NCBI RefSeq assembly: GCF_033100095.1
Contig: NZ_CP136921.1
Coordinates: 2,140,501 to 2,204,500, forward strand
From: Diaphorobacter limosus
GTDB taxonomy: Bacteria; Pseudomonadota; Gammaproteobacteria; Burkholderiales; Burkholderiaceae_C
Direction: 5' to 3'
DNA length: 64,000 bases
The translations under genes and the position numbers were made by a program. Position 1 is the stretch's first letter. Each line of letters starts with the position of its first letter. The notes below the pieces were generated by a model. The model did no database searches and was not told where the DNA came from. It saw only the letters and a program-made list of their open reading frames with translations. Of the stretch, positions 35,934 to 43,914 are shown in pieces.

Positions 35934-36209
35934 TCACTCCAGAATCCAGCCCTTGTCCCGCGCCACGGCGAGAAAGCTCGCGGTATCCTGGGCGATAGCC
36001 TCGCGCTGGCTCGGGTAGGCCTGGGCCAGGTCGTCAATGATCTTGTCGTCGGTTCGCGTGCCGTCGCAGCGTTGGAGGATTTCTGCTGCCGACGGGCTGA
36101 GCTTGATCAGCCCTTCGGGGTAGAGGATGACATGCGCGTCCTGGCTCGCCTCCCAGCGCATGATGAAGCGCGGGTGCAGCTGCGGACGGGGTGCGGTGGT
36201 GCTGTCCAT
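35934..36209 (-). CDS. pqqD: PQQ biosynthesis peptide chaperone PqqD
   Basis: Small RiPP-recognition protein of 91 residues that binds the precursor PqqA and presents it to the radical SAM enzyme PqqE. Family features are PQLHPRFIMRWEASQDAHVILYPEGLIKLSPSAAEILQRCDG and the acidic helix DDKIIDDLAQAYP. It is the last gene of the locus, downstream of pqqA, in the pqqA-then-pqqD order, but pqqB and pqqC are missing between them and pqqE lies at the far upstream end. Confidence 0.93.
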   Translation of the reverse strand: MDSTTAPRPQLHPRFIMRWEASQDAHVILYPEGLIKLSPSAAEILQRCDGTRTDDKIIDDLAQAYPSQREAIAQDTASFLAVARDKGWILE

Positions 36210-36263
36210 GGGGTGCAGGGCCTGCCGGCGCGCTAGCGGCCGAAGCCGCTGGGGCGTACCGGC

Positions 36264-36338
36264 TTAGCGCACGTAAACGTAGGCGGTCACTTCAAAGCCA
36301 AGACGGATTTCGCAATAGGCGGGGGTATGCCAGGTCAT
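36264..36338 (-). CDS. pqqA: PQQ precursor peptide PqqA
   Basis: Precursor of 24 residues from which the Glu and Tyr of the quinone cofactor are taken. It begins MTWHTPAYCEIRLGF and carries the conserved EVTAY, in which Glu and Tyr are three residues apart and are crosslinked by PqqE. A good ribosome binding site (GAGGAGAC) precedes the ATG at 36338. Its size puts it below most gene-calling limits. The C-terminus YVYVR differs from the common YIANR or YFASR ends, and the Cys before EIRLGF is also unusual. Confidence 0.92.
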   Translation of the reverse strand: MTWHTPAYCEIRLGFEVTAYVYVR

Positions 36339-36450
36339 GGGTGTCTCCTCGTGAGGTGTTGCGACGCCGCACCACGCGGCTTCTGGGCATATTGTTCCGG
36401 GGCCGGTGGTTGCGGTCGTCCGCGCTTTATGGGGCGGCACCTCCAGAAAA

Positions 36451-37272
36451 TCATGAATCTGCGTCGCCATCGCTGCATGTGGGCTGGATCAGCCCCTGCA
36501 GGCATTGCGCACCCTGCGCGGTAAAAAGGCGGTGCACCTGCACGCCGCTGGCGCCGCAGGCCCGCGCGCGGTCCACGTCGGCGCGGCAGCGAATGCCGCC
36601 AACGGCGACCAGGTCGGGGCCGGCGCCAACCTGCTGGCGCAGCGCGGACAGGCAGGCCCAACGCTCTCCGGTGTCGGGCAACACCACGGTCAGCTGGTCG
36701 ATGCCGGCCGCCAGCGCCAGCGCGGCCGCCGTCGATGCCCCCGGGTGGGTGCCGGGCAGCTTGATCGCCAGGCGCACCGCGCCATGCTGGCCTTCCCTGC
36801 CCAGCTGGTGTGTTTGGTCGCGCAGCGTGGCCACGGCAACAAACGCCGCACCCAGCACCGCCAGGCCAGCGGGCTCAAGCAGGCGCTGGTGGGCACGGGC
36901 ACTGAGGTTCAGGCTGACGTAATGGGCAACCTCTGCCACTGCCGCAAAGCCAGCCAGCCACTGCGCTGCCACATGCTCCAGGGCCACGGCGGCAGGCACG
37001 CCCAGGCCAATGCCGACGGCGCACGGCGCCCTGCCCTGCGGCGCGCTCTGCGGGGCCGCTGCCAGTGCGTTCTTCAGGGCCTGAACCAGCGCCGCCACGC
37101 CGACGTTGTGCCCGGGCAGCGGTTGTGCTGTCACGCTGCCAAACTCCACGCTGCCAAATCCATGGCCGAGCAGCTCTGCGGCGCGCCCCCCATCCTGGTC
37201 GATACCGCCGGCAAGACCGGGACGCTGGAGCCAGGTGGCGGGACTGGGTGCCAGCGGTATTCGTGCATTCAT
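36451..37272 (-). CDS. dihydroorotate dehydrogenase-like protein in the pqq locus
   Basis: Predicted TIM-barrel flavoprotein of 273 residues resembling class 2 DHODH: GLAGGIDQDGGRAAELLGHGFGSVEFGSVTAQPLPG matches the FMN-site start of PyrD, and LVAVGGIRCRADVDRARACGASGVQVHRLF matches the C-terminal phosphate-binding region. The active-site segment NVSSPNT of true enzymes reads NLSARAH here, keeping Asn and the first Ser only, so orotate chemistry is doubtful. The ATG at 37272 overlaps the stop of the SerC-like gene (ATGA), so translation is coupled. It may be an oxidoreductase recruited to PQQ or a related pathway, which is inferred from context. Confidence 0.7.
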   Translation of the reverse strand: MNARIPLAPSPATWLQRPGLAGGIDQDGGRAAELLGHGFGSVEFGSVTAQPLPGHNVGVAALVQALKNALAAAPQSAPQGRAPCAVGIGLGVPAAVALEHVAAQWLAGFAAVAEVAHYVSLNLSARAHQRLLEPAGLAVLGAAFVAVATLRDQTHQLGREGQHGAVRLAIKLPGTHPGASTAAALALAAGIDQLTVVLPDTGERWACLSALRQQVGAGPDLVAVGGIRCRADVDRARACGASGVQVHRLFTAQGAQCLQGLIQPTCSDGDADS

Positions 37273-38348
37273 CCGTAGCGCCTTTGAAAATGGGCCATGA
37301 AATCCACCAGCGCATCGACCCCGGCCTGCGGCATGGCGTTGTAGAGACTGGCGCGCAGACCACCAATGCGGGGGTGGCCACGCAAGTGGTGCAAGCCGGC
37401 GGCCTCGGCTTCGGTGGCAAACACCGTATCCAGCGCCGCATTGGCGCAGCAGAACCGCACGTTGACCAGGGAGCGATGGCCCAGCGCCACCGGTGCGCAA
37501 AAGAACCCCTGGCTGGCGTCGATGGCGCAGTACAGCGTGGCCGCCTTGCGCTGATTGGCCTCGGCCATGGCAGGCAGACCGCCTTGTGCATCTATCCAGT
37601 CGAGCACCATGGCGGTCACCAGCAGGGCCGCCACCGGCGGCGTGTTGACGCAACTGGCGGCTTGCGCCTGGAGGCGGTACGAGGCGACGGATGCCAGGCT
37701 GGCGGAGCTGCGCGCCAGCAGTGCCTCCTGGATGACGACCACGGCCAGGCCGGCAATGCCCAGGTTCTTCTGTGCCCCGGCATAGACCAGGCCAAAGCGC
37801 GCGATGGGCAGGGGCGCCGTCAGACAGGACGACGTGCAGTCAGCCACCAGCGGCACATCGCCCACGTCAGGCAGGCCGGGATAGGCGATGCCCTCGACCG
37901 TCTCGTTGGGTGTGATGTGGCAATAGGCGCTGCCGGGCGGCAACTGCCAGCCCTGCAACGGCGGCGCCGCCAGCGCCTGTGTGCCTTCATGCCGCGCCAC
38001 CACGCAAACCTGGTGCTGCCTGGCCGCCTCGGCCATGGCGCGCTGGGCCCAGTAGCCCGAATCGGCGTAGGCCACCGTGCCCCCGGGAGTGGCCAGGTTG
38101 GCCGGCACCATGGCGAACTGGTGCATGGCGCCACCGGCCAGAAACAGGATGCGGTAGCCGTCTGGCACGCCCAGCAGCGCACGCAGGCGGGCCTAGGCAT
38201 GGGCCAGTGCGGCACGGAACTGTGGCGCGGAAAACGGCCGCTCCACGGGCGCGGCACCATCGGCGCCCCGGCTGAACAGCGTCTCCCGGGCCTGCGCCAG
38301 TACGGCATCGGGCAGGCGTGCCGGGCCGGCGGCAAAGCTGTAGGGCAT
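37269..38348 (-). pseudogene. SerC-like phosphoserine aminotransferase, interrupted by an amber codon
   Basis: PLP-dependent class V aminotransferase homologous to SerC, with a full-length frame of 359 codons from ATG 38348. The N-terminus YSFAAGPARLPDAVLAQA and the rest (LLGVPDGYRILFLAGGAMHQFAMVP, then the PLP Lys194 in YAGAQKNLG) lie in one frame, broken only by TAG at codon 52 (38193-38195). The codon falls in the variable region between AALAHA and ARLRALLG. Either the gene is newly inactivated, or it is read through, or a base is miscalled. A shorter product from GTG 38168 would lack the N-terminal substrate arm. It sits between the membrane protein gene and the DHODH-like gene with tight spacing, as part of the pqq-type operon. 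Confidence 0.75.
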
Positions 38349-38357
38349 GGCGCGGCC

Positions 38358-38864
38358 CTATCTGAGCAGGTACCCGCCATGGCTGCCCGATGCCATGAAG
38401 AACAGCAGCGGAATCGACAGCATGGTGTTGGTACGCGAGGAGAGGTGGGTGATGCGCGAGCAGCGCAGGCGCTCGTGCACCGGCGCCGGAACCAGGCCCA
38501 GCACCTTCTTCTGGTGCGGCCAGAGGACGAACCAGACATTGAGCATCATCAGCGTGCCGATGTAGACACCCACCCCGATCGGTGCGAGGGTGCCCTGCAG
38601 CTGCAGCGCACCTGGGAGCCAGCCCCGGTGCCAGAGCATGAAGATCCCGGCGCACCAGGTCACCACCGAGGCCCAGCGGAAGGTGCCATGTTCGCGGTTG
38701 ATCACCTCCTTGAGCTTGGGGCTGTCCGGGTCGCTCAGGTCGCTGGCGGCGAGAGGGCGCCACCGGGGCCGGTTCACCACGCTGGCGTAGTTGTGGCCGA
38801 CCCAGATCACGCCCGCCAGAAAATGCAGCCAGCGCGCCAGCAGGTCCAGCATTGCCATGTCCAT
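38358..38864 (-). CDS. membrane protein, urate oxidase N-terminal (PuuD-like) family
   Basis: Integral membrane protein of 168 residues with about four membrane segments. The N-terminus LLARWLHFLAGVIWVGHNYASVVNRPRW resembles the Urate_ox_N (PF06181) membrane domain, which in PuuD precedes a cytochrome c domain; here no haem-c motif (CXXCH) follows. Conserved His residues in the segments could hold haem b or a quinone. AGGAGA precedes the ATG. Its position within the pqq-type locus suggests an electron-transfer role, but that is a guess. Family assignment is moderate. Confidence 0.65.
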   Translation of the reverse strand: MDMAMLDLLARWLHFLAGVIWVGHNYASVVNRPRWRPLAASDLSDPDSPKLKEVINREHGTFRWASVVTWCAGIFMLWHRGWLPGALQLQGTLAPIGVGVYIGTLMMLNVWFVLWPHQKKVLGLVPAPVHERLRCSRITHLSSRTNTMLSIPLLFFMASGSHGGYLLR

Positions 38865-38873
38865 GGTGCTCTC

Positions 38874-38969
38874 CTAGGCCAGAAGGCGTAGCAGCGCCGC
38901 CAGCACGGCCGTCAAGGCCACGCCCAGCGCCACGGTGGTGAGTGCGTTGTCGTAAGGGTGTCGCATCAT
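38874..38969 (-). CDS. 31-residue membrane peptide between pqqE and the PuuD-like gene
   Basis: Short frame starting ATG ATG, overlapping the pqqE stop (AATGATG), with the GGAGG of the last pqqE codons as ribosome binding site. The product is MMRHPYDNALTT followed by a single hydrophobic helix rich in Ala, Leu and Val and ending RLLA. The next gene starts 9 bp after its stop. Coupling on both sides and the clean membrane helix suggest a real small protein, perhaps a subunit of the adjacent membrane protein. No homologue is known to me. Confidence 0.6.
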   Translation of the reverse strand: MMRHPYDNALTTVALGVALTAVLAALLRLLA

Positions 38970-40111
38970 TCCTCCATGAACGTGGTGGACACGGCGCTCG
39001 CCGAACGCTTGACCAGCGGTTTCTTGAAGCGCAGGGGGCGCACCACCTCCTTCACGGCTTCGGTGATGCGGTGGCGGAAGGGCGAGCGGCTACAGGCCGG
39101 GTCGGTGTTGCCGGCATCACCCGTGAGCAGGAACGCCTGGCAGCGGCAACCGCCGAAATCCTTTTCCTTTTCGCTGCAGGACTGGCAGGGCTCCGGCAGC
39201 CAGTCCAGGCCACGGTACTTGCGGAACAAGGGCGACTCGTGCCAGAGCCAGGCGAGCGAGCGTTCGCGGACCGACTCAAACTCCAGCCCCGGAATGACCC
39301 TTGATTCCTGGCAGGGCATGGCCACGCCGTCCGGCGCAATGGTCAGGTGGATGGCGCCCCAGCCATTCATGCAGGCCTTGGGGCGGTCCTCGAAATAGTC
39401 GGGCACCACAAAGTACAGCGTCATGCGCTTGCCCAGCTTGGCGCGCCACTCGTTGACCGTGGCCTCGGCCTGGCGGATCTGCTCCAGGCTGGGCAGCAGC
39501 TCATCGCGGTTGAGCAGGGCCCAGTTGTAGTACTGGATGTTGGCAAACTCGATGTATTCGATGCCCAGGTCCGCGGCCCATTCGCACATCTCGCCGATCA
39601 GGTCGATGTTCTGCTTGAACACCGGCATGTTCAGCACCATGGGAAAGCCATGCGCCTTGATGCGGCGCGCAGCGTCCATCTTCAGCGCATGGGCGCGGGC
39701 GCCAACCAGGGCGTCGGTCATTTCGGCGCGGGTGGACTGGACGGAGAGCTGAATCTGCTTGAGCCCCGCCGCCTTCAGCGCCACCAGGCGCTCCTCGTTC
39801 AGGCCCACGCCAGAGGTGATGAGGTTGGTGTAGAAGCCGATGCTGTCGGCATAGGCCACCAGCTCCTCCAGATCGTCGCGCATCAGTGGTTCACCGCCCG
39901 TGAATCCCAGCTGCAGCGCGCCCAGATCACGCGCCTCGCGCAGCACACGCATCCACTCCTGGGTGCTCAGCTCCTGCGAGGTGTAGTCATCGAAGTTCAG
40001 CGGGTTGTTGCACCAGCTGCACTTGAGCGGGCAACGGTAGGTCAGCTCCAGGGACAGCCATAACGGCTTGCCCTGGCCGTCCAGGCTCAGACCCTGTTCT
40101 TCTTTCGGCAT
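38966..40111 (-). CDS. pqqE: PqqA peptide cyclase PqqE (radical SAM)
   Basis: Radical SAM/SPASM enzyme that forms the Glu-Tyr carbon-carbon crosslink in PqqA, the first step of PQQ synthesis. 381 residues with the SAM cluster motif CPLKCSWC (Cys27, 31, 34), GFTGGEPLMRDDLEEL, and the SPASM cysteines in CMNGWGAIHL, MPCQESR and CQSCSEKEKDFGGCRCQ. The ATG at 40111 is preceded by AAAGGAG. Unlike standard pqqABCDE operons it heads the locus, and four unrelated genes separate it from pqqA and pqqD. A two-component system lies directly upstream on the same strand. Confidence 0.95.
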   Translation of the reverse strand: MPKEEQGLSLDGQGKPLWLSLELTYRCPLKCSWCNNPLNFDDYTSQELSTQEWMRVLREARDLGALQLGFTGGEPLMRDDLEELVAYADSIGFYTNLITSGVGLNEERLVALKAAGLKQIQLSVQSTRAEMTDALVGARAHALKMDAARRIKAHGFPMVLNMPVFKQNIDLIGEMCEWAADLGIEYIEFANIQYYNWALLNRDELLPSLEQIRQAEATVNEWRAKLGKRMTLYFVVPDYFEDRPKACMNGWGAIHLTIAPDGVAMPCQESRVIPGLEFESVRERSLAWLWHESPLFRKYRGLDWLPEPCQSCSEKEKDFGGCRCQAFLLTGDAGNTDPACSRSPFRHRITEAVKEVVRPLRFKKPLVKRSASAVSTTFMEE

Positions 40112-40225
40112 AGCGCTCCTTTCGGCAACAGCGACAAGATGCCTCATTCTTTCCGCCCTGCCTGCAGTGGGCTACCGGCAAATTTGCATTTGCAGCTCGC
40201 GAAAATCACGAGAACCACACACGGC

Positions 40226-40873
40226 TCAAACGTCGATCATCCCGTTGCGCAAGGCCACCAGCGCCAGTTCAGCGGCGTTCTGGACATTGAGCTTTTGCTT
40301 GATGTGGTACAGGTGGGTGCCCACGGTGCTGGGGCTCAGGCGAAAGTCTTCGGCCACCTGCTGCACGGAGCGCCCCGAGGCCAGTTGCAGAAAGACTGCC
40401 AGCTCCTTCTCGGACAGCGTCTCCACGGGGCTGGACGATTTCGACAACTGCGCCAGGGCCAGCGCCGCGGCCAGTTCCGGGTCGATATAGCGCTGGTCTT
40501 TTGCCACCGCAGCGACTGCGCGCAAAAATTCGTCGGGGGCCGCCCGCTTGCACAGGTAGCCCCGGGCACCCATGCGCAGCGCCCTTGTGGGCATGATGTC
40601 GTCGCTGTGTGCCGAGAGCATCAGAACCCGTGCCTTGGGGGCATGGTTGAGGATGCGCTCCAACGCCCCCAGGCCACCGATGCCGGGCATGGAGATGTCC
40701 ATCACCAGCACATCGGGATCCAATGCGCCATACATGCGCGAGGCCGTTTCGCCAGACTCGGCCTCGCCCACCACGGTGGCGCCTGCGCCTTCGAGCAGCA
40801 GCCGCAGGCCCAGGCGCACGACCGCGTGGTCGTCGGCCAGCATGATGCGCGTCGCGTGCAAATTGGGGCTCAT
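40226..40873 (-). CDS. NarL/FixJ family response regulator
   Basis: Response regulator of 215 residues: receiver domain with acidic pair DD14-15, phosphoacceptor Asp59 in VLVMDISMPG and Lys109 in YLCKRA, then a LuxR-type HTH (about 148-210, LSEKELAVFLQLASGRSVQQVAEDFRLSPSTVGTHLYHIKQKL). It overlaps the stop of the upstream histidine kinase gene by ATGA. With its kinase it is encoded directly upstream of pqqE, so control of the pqq-type locus or of a PQQ-dependent dehydrogenase is likely. Confidence 0.92.
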   Translation of the reverse strand: MSPNLHATRIMLADDHAVVRLGLRLLLEGAGATVVGEAESGETASRMYGALDPDVLVMDISMPGIGGLGALERILNHAPKARVLMLSAHSDDIMPTRALRMGARGYLCKRAAPDEFLRAVAAVAKDQRYIDPELAAALALAQLSKSSSPVETLSEKELAVFLQLASGRSVQQVAEDFRLSPSTVGTHLYHIKQKLNVQNAAELALVALRNGMIDV

Positions 40874-42237
40874 GCGGCAGACTCCAAAGCAGACAGGAGA
40901 TGGTCCGGCAGCCGTGCGAGCACGCACAAGCCGCCGCTGGCGGCGGTGTTGAGCTCCAGCTGACCGCCCTGCGCAGCAATGCACTCGCGCATGCCCGTCA
41001 GGCCCAGCCCGCTGCCAGGATGGCCAGTGCCGCTACCCAGGCCACAGCCGTTGTCGCTCAGCCGAATGTTGAGCCAGCCGCCGCTGCGCTCTATGCACAG
41101 GTCGGCCTGCGTGGCCTTTGCATGCCGCACGATGTTGGTCAGGCCCTCCTGCACCACGCGCACCGCGGTCTGGGTGAGCTCTGCAGCCAGCGGCGTGGTG
41201 CCGATGTCCATGCGGCAGTTCAGGGCAATATGGGGGTGCAGCAGCTCCCAGCGTGTGCATGCCTGCGCAATATCGGTGCCCAGGTCATGTTCCAGCGCCG
41301 AACGCAGGCGGTACAGGATGGCCTTGACGCCATCCTGCATCTCGCCGGTGACGGCCACAATAGTTTGTGCGGGCTGCTGCAGCGCAGGTTGATCAGAGGT
41401 GCGCTGAGCAATGGCGCCGGCCAGTGCGCGCACGCCGGTAATGCACTGGGCCAGCGTGTCATGCAGCTCGCGGGCGATGGCGCGCCGCTCATCCTCCAGG
41501 CGCGCCTGAACGAGACACGCCACCTCGCGTTCGCTTTTCAGGCGCACGTTGTCCTCCACAGCTTCCTCCAGGCGGTCTGCCATGCCGTTGAAGGCCAGCG
41601 ACAGGCGGCCCAGCTCGCGCAACGGAAAGACCGGCAGGCGAACGTCGAACCGGCCGCCACCGGTACAGTCCAGCGCGTCCATCACTTGCTCCAGCGGTCG
41701 CATGGTGCGCCCCAATGCCCAGCGCACCAATGCAAACAGCGCACCCAGCAGCGCCACGGTCCAGAGACACAGCACCTGCAGGTCGTCCCAGGCATCGACG
41801 ACGGCGCGCGAGTGGTCGGGCGAGATCACCAGCTCCAGGTTGCCCACGCCCACGCGGTGCACGGCAAACACCGGGGCCACCAGCGCGGTGAACCAGCCCG
41901 GTGCAGTGCGGTCGGCCTTATAGGTGGGCGCCGGCGAGGCGTAGAGGCGCCGGCCGTCTTCAGTGAACACCTCCAGGGCATTGGCGCGGATGCGCCCCAG
42001 GGGTCGCACCATGGACAGCACACGCTGCGCGACAAACTCGGGAGGCGCCGACTGCACATCGGAAGCCAGGGCCTTGAGCCACTGCACGCTGACCCGGTTG
42101 GCTGCGGAGATTTCCTCGTGGATGCTGCTGCGCATGCCATGCACCCACAGTGAGGCCAGCACCATCAGCAAGATGGCCGCCAGCCCGGTCAGCAAAAGGC
42201 TGATGCGTGTATGCAGGCTGCGGGGCGGAATGCTCAT
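40870..42237 (-). CDS. MoxY/NarX-like sensor histidine kinase
   Basis: Membrane sensor kinase of 455 residues. TM1 (about 11-32), a periplasmic region of about 120 residues that fits the LapD/MoxY N-terminal type, TM2 (about 156-172), HAMP, a HisKA_3 box with His259 in ERRAIARELHDTLAQ, and a HATPase domain with LSDNGCGLGSGTGHPGSGLGLTGMRE. MoxY is the sensor that controls PQQ-methanol dehydrogenase genes in methylotrophs, so the resemblance fits its place beside a pqq locus. AGGAGAGG precedes the ATG at 42237. The signal sensed is unknown. Confidence 0.88.
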   Translation of the reverse strand: MSIPPRSLHTRISLLLTGLAAILLMVLASLWVHGMRSSIHEEISAANRVSVQWLKALASDVQSAPPEFVAQRVLSMVRPLGRIRANALEVFTEDGRRLYASPAPTYKADRTAPGWFTALVAPVFAVHRVGVGNLELVISPDHSRAVVDAWDDLQVLCLWTVALLGALFALVRWALGRTMRPLEQVMDALDCTGGGRFDVRLPVFPLRELGRLSLAFNGMADRLEEAVEDNVRLKSEREVACLVQARLEDERRAIARELHDTLAQCITGVRALAGAIAQRTSDQPALQQPAQTIVAVTGEMQDGVKAILYRLRSALEHDLGTDIAQACTRWELLHPHIALNCRMDIGTTPLAAELTQTAVRVVQEGLTNIVRHAKATQADLCIERSGGWLNIRLSDNGCGLGSGTGHPGSGLGLTGMRECIAAQGGQLELNTAASGGLCVLARLPDHLLSALESAA

Positions 42238-42424
42238 CGCCTCTCCTTGGCTCAAATACTCCGGTTCGGATTGCATACCGCACCGCAATCACCATGCCAA
42301 AGATCTCTGTCCCCATGGGCGCACCCAGCCACCGGCTGTGGTGCGACGCAATACAACAACTGGTGATTTGTGGAGCAATCCGTTGTGTGCCGAAGTGACA
42401 CACTCGGACGCCATGCACCAGGCC

Positions 42425-43408
42425 TTACTCCAGCGTGACGCCCGTGGCCTTGACCACCGTGGCCCAGCGGGCCAGCTCCTTGCGCACATAGGCGCCGTAT
42501 TCCTCGGGGGTGGAGCCCAGCGGCTCGGCCCCCTGCACGGCCAGTTTGTCGCGCATATCGGCGCTTTGCAGCGCCTTGTTGACCTCGGCATTCAGGCGCT
42601 GCACCACGGCGGCGGGCGTGCCGGCGGGCACCATCAGACCCTGCCAGGCGCCGGCCTCGAAGCCCGGCATCACCGTCTCGGCCAGCGTCGGCACCTCTGG
42701 AAATAGCGACATGCGCTTGGCCGTGGTGACGGCCAGCAGCTTCATGCGCCTGTCCTTGACGAAGGCCATGACGGAGTTGATGGTGTCGGTCATGAACTGG
42801 ATCTGGCCCGCCGCCAGATCCACGTCGGCCGGCGCGCTGCCACGGTAGGGCACATGCGTGGCCTCTATGCCCTGGGCGCGGACAAACTGGTAGGCCGCCA
42901 GGTGCGTCACATTGCCGTTGCCGGCCGAGCCGTAGGACAGCTTGCCCGGGTTGGCCTTGGCGTAGGCCACGAAGTCCTGCACGCTGTTGGCCGGCACGGC
43001 GGGGTTGACCACCAGCGCCAGCGGCACCACCGCCGTCAGCGCCACGGGCGCCAGGTCGCGCAGCACGTCGTACTGCATGCTCTTGTACAGCGCCGGGCTG
43101 AGCGTGATGGACGAGGTGTTGTAGAGCAGCGTATGGCCGTCGGCCGCCGCCTTGCTGACCAGCGCGCCGCCGATGTTGCCGTTGGCGCCGGGCTTGTTGT
43201 CCACCACCACCGGCTGGCCCATCTGCTCCGACAGCTTTTGCGCCAGCAGGCGCGCCACCATGTCGGTGGGGCCGCCGGGCGGGAAGGGCACAACCATGGT
43301 GATGGGCTTGGCCGGATAGGTCTGCGCCAGCGCGCCGGGTGCGGCCAGTGCCGCCAGTGCGCCGCAGGCGGCCAGGGCCAGGCAGGCGCGGCGGTGGATG
43401 GGGTTCAT
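42425..43408 (-). CDS. TctC/Bug family tripartite tricarboxylate transporter binding protein
   Basis: Periplasmic binding protein of 327 residues with a signal peptide (about 1-28, ending GALAQ) and the Bug family pattern YPAKPITMVVPFPPGGPTDMVARLLAQKLSEQMGQPVVVDNKPGANGNIG. Members bind carboxylates and are greatly expanded in Burkholderiales, mostly without their own permease, as here. It follows the MaoC gene by 23 bp on the same strand, so it likely captures a dicarboxylic or similar acid metabolised by the CoA-transferase and hydratase. GAGGAGAC precedes the ATG. Confidence 0.92.
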   Translation of the reverse strand: MNPIHRRACLALAACGALAALAAPGALAQTYPAKPITMVVPFPPGGPTDMVARLLAQKLSEQMGQPVVVDNKPGANGNIGGALVSKAAADGHTLLYNTSSITLSPALYKSMQYDVLRDLAPVALTAVVPLALVVNPAVPANSVQDFVAYAKANPGKLSYGSAGNGNVTHLAAYQFVRAQGIEATHVPYRGSAPADVDLAAGQIQFMTDTINSVMAFVKDRRMKLLAVTTAKRMSLFPEVPTLAETVMPGFEAGAWQGLMVPAGTPAAVVQRLNAEVNKALQSADMRDKLAVQGAEPLGSTPEEYGAYVRKELARWATVVKATGVTLE

Positions 43409-43431
43409 GTCTGTCTCCTCGGTGTGGTGTG

Positions 43432-43914
43432 TTATTGCGTGCGCCCGGCCAGCAGCCGCGTGGCGGTGTAGGTCATGACCTGCACGCCGCCCTGCTTGAA
43501 CACGTCGATGCGCGAGGTGACCACGGCGCGGCCGCTTTTCGACGTGGGGCGTATCCCGGTGACCTCGACCATGGCCTCGATAGTGTCGCCCACCAGCACG
43601 GGGGCCAATATCTTCTGGTGCAGCTCCAGCATGGCCAGGCCCGTGCCCTGGATCATGGTCTGCAGGATGAAGCCCTCTATCAGCGTGTAGGTCAGCGCGC
43701 CCGGCACGGGCCGCCCGCGCATGGCGCCGCCCTCGTAGCCCTCCTCGATGAAGATGGCCTCCAGCATGCCGGTGACGTTGATGAACTGCACCAGGTCGCT
43801 CTCGGTGACCGTGCGGCGGAAGGTTCTGAAGCGCTGGCCGACCTGCAGGTCCTGCCAGACGAAGCCCTGGCCCAGGCGCGGAGCGGCGTGGTCCATGGTG
43901 TGCGTGCCGTTCAT
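43432..43914 (-). CDS. MaoC-like hotdog dehydratase
   Basis: Hotdog-fold acyl-CoA hydratase of 160 residues, MaoC / R-specific enoyl hydratase type. Visible features are FRTVTESDLVQF-like N-terminal motif (seen as FRRTVTESDLVQFINVTG), RPVPGALTYTLIEGF and LVGDTIEAMVEVTGIRPTSKSGRAVVTSRIDVFKQ. The ATG at 43914 overlaps the CoA-transferase stop (ATGA). With that gene it suggests activation of an acid to a CoA thioester followed by hydration or dehydration; a mesaconyl- or similar C4/C5 CoA is possible but not shown. Confidence 0.88.
   Translation of the reverse strand: MNGTHTMDHAAPRLGQGFVWQDLQVGQRFRTFRRTVTESDLVQFINVTGMLEAIFIEEGYEGGAMRGRPVPGALTYTLIEGFILQTMIQGTGLAMLELHQKILAPVLVGDTIEAMVEVTGIRPTSKSGRAVVTSRIDVFKQGGVQVMTYTATRLLAGRTQ

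Noticed and set aside
36339..36470. Longer version of pqqA
   Set aside because: PqqA peptides are about 22-30 residues and the internal ATG at 36338 has an ideal ribosome binding site.
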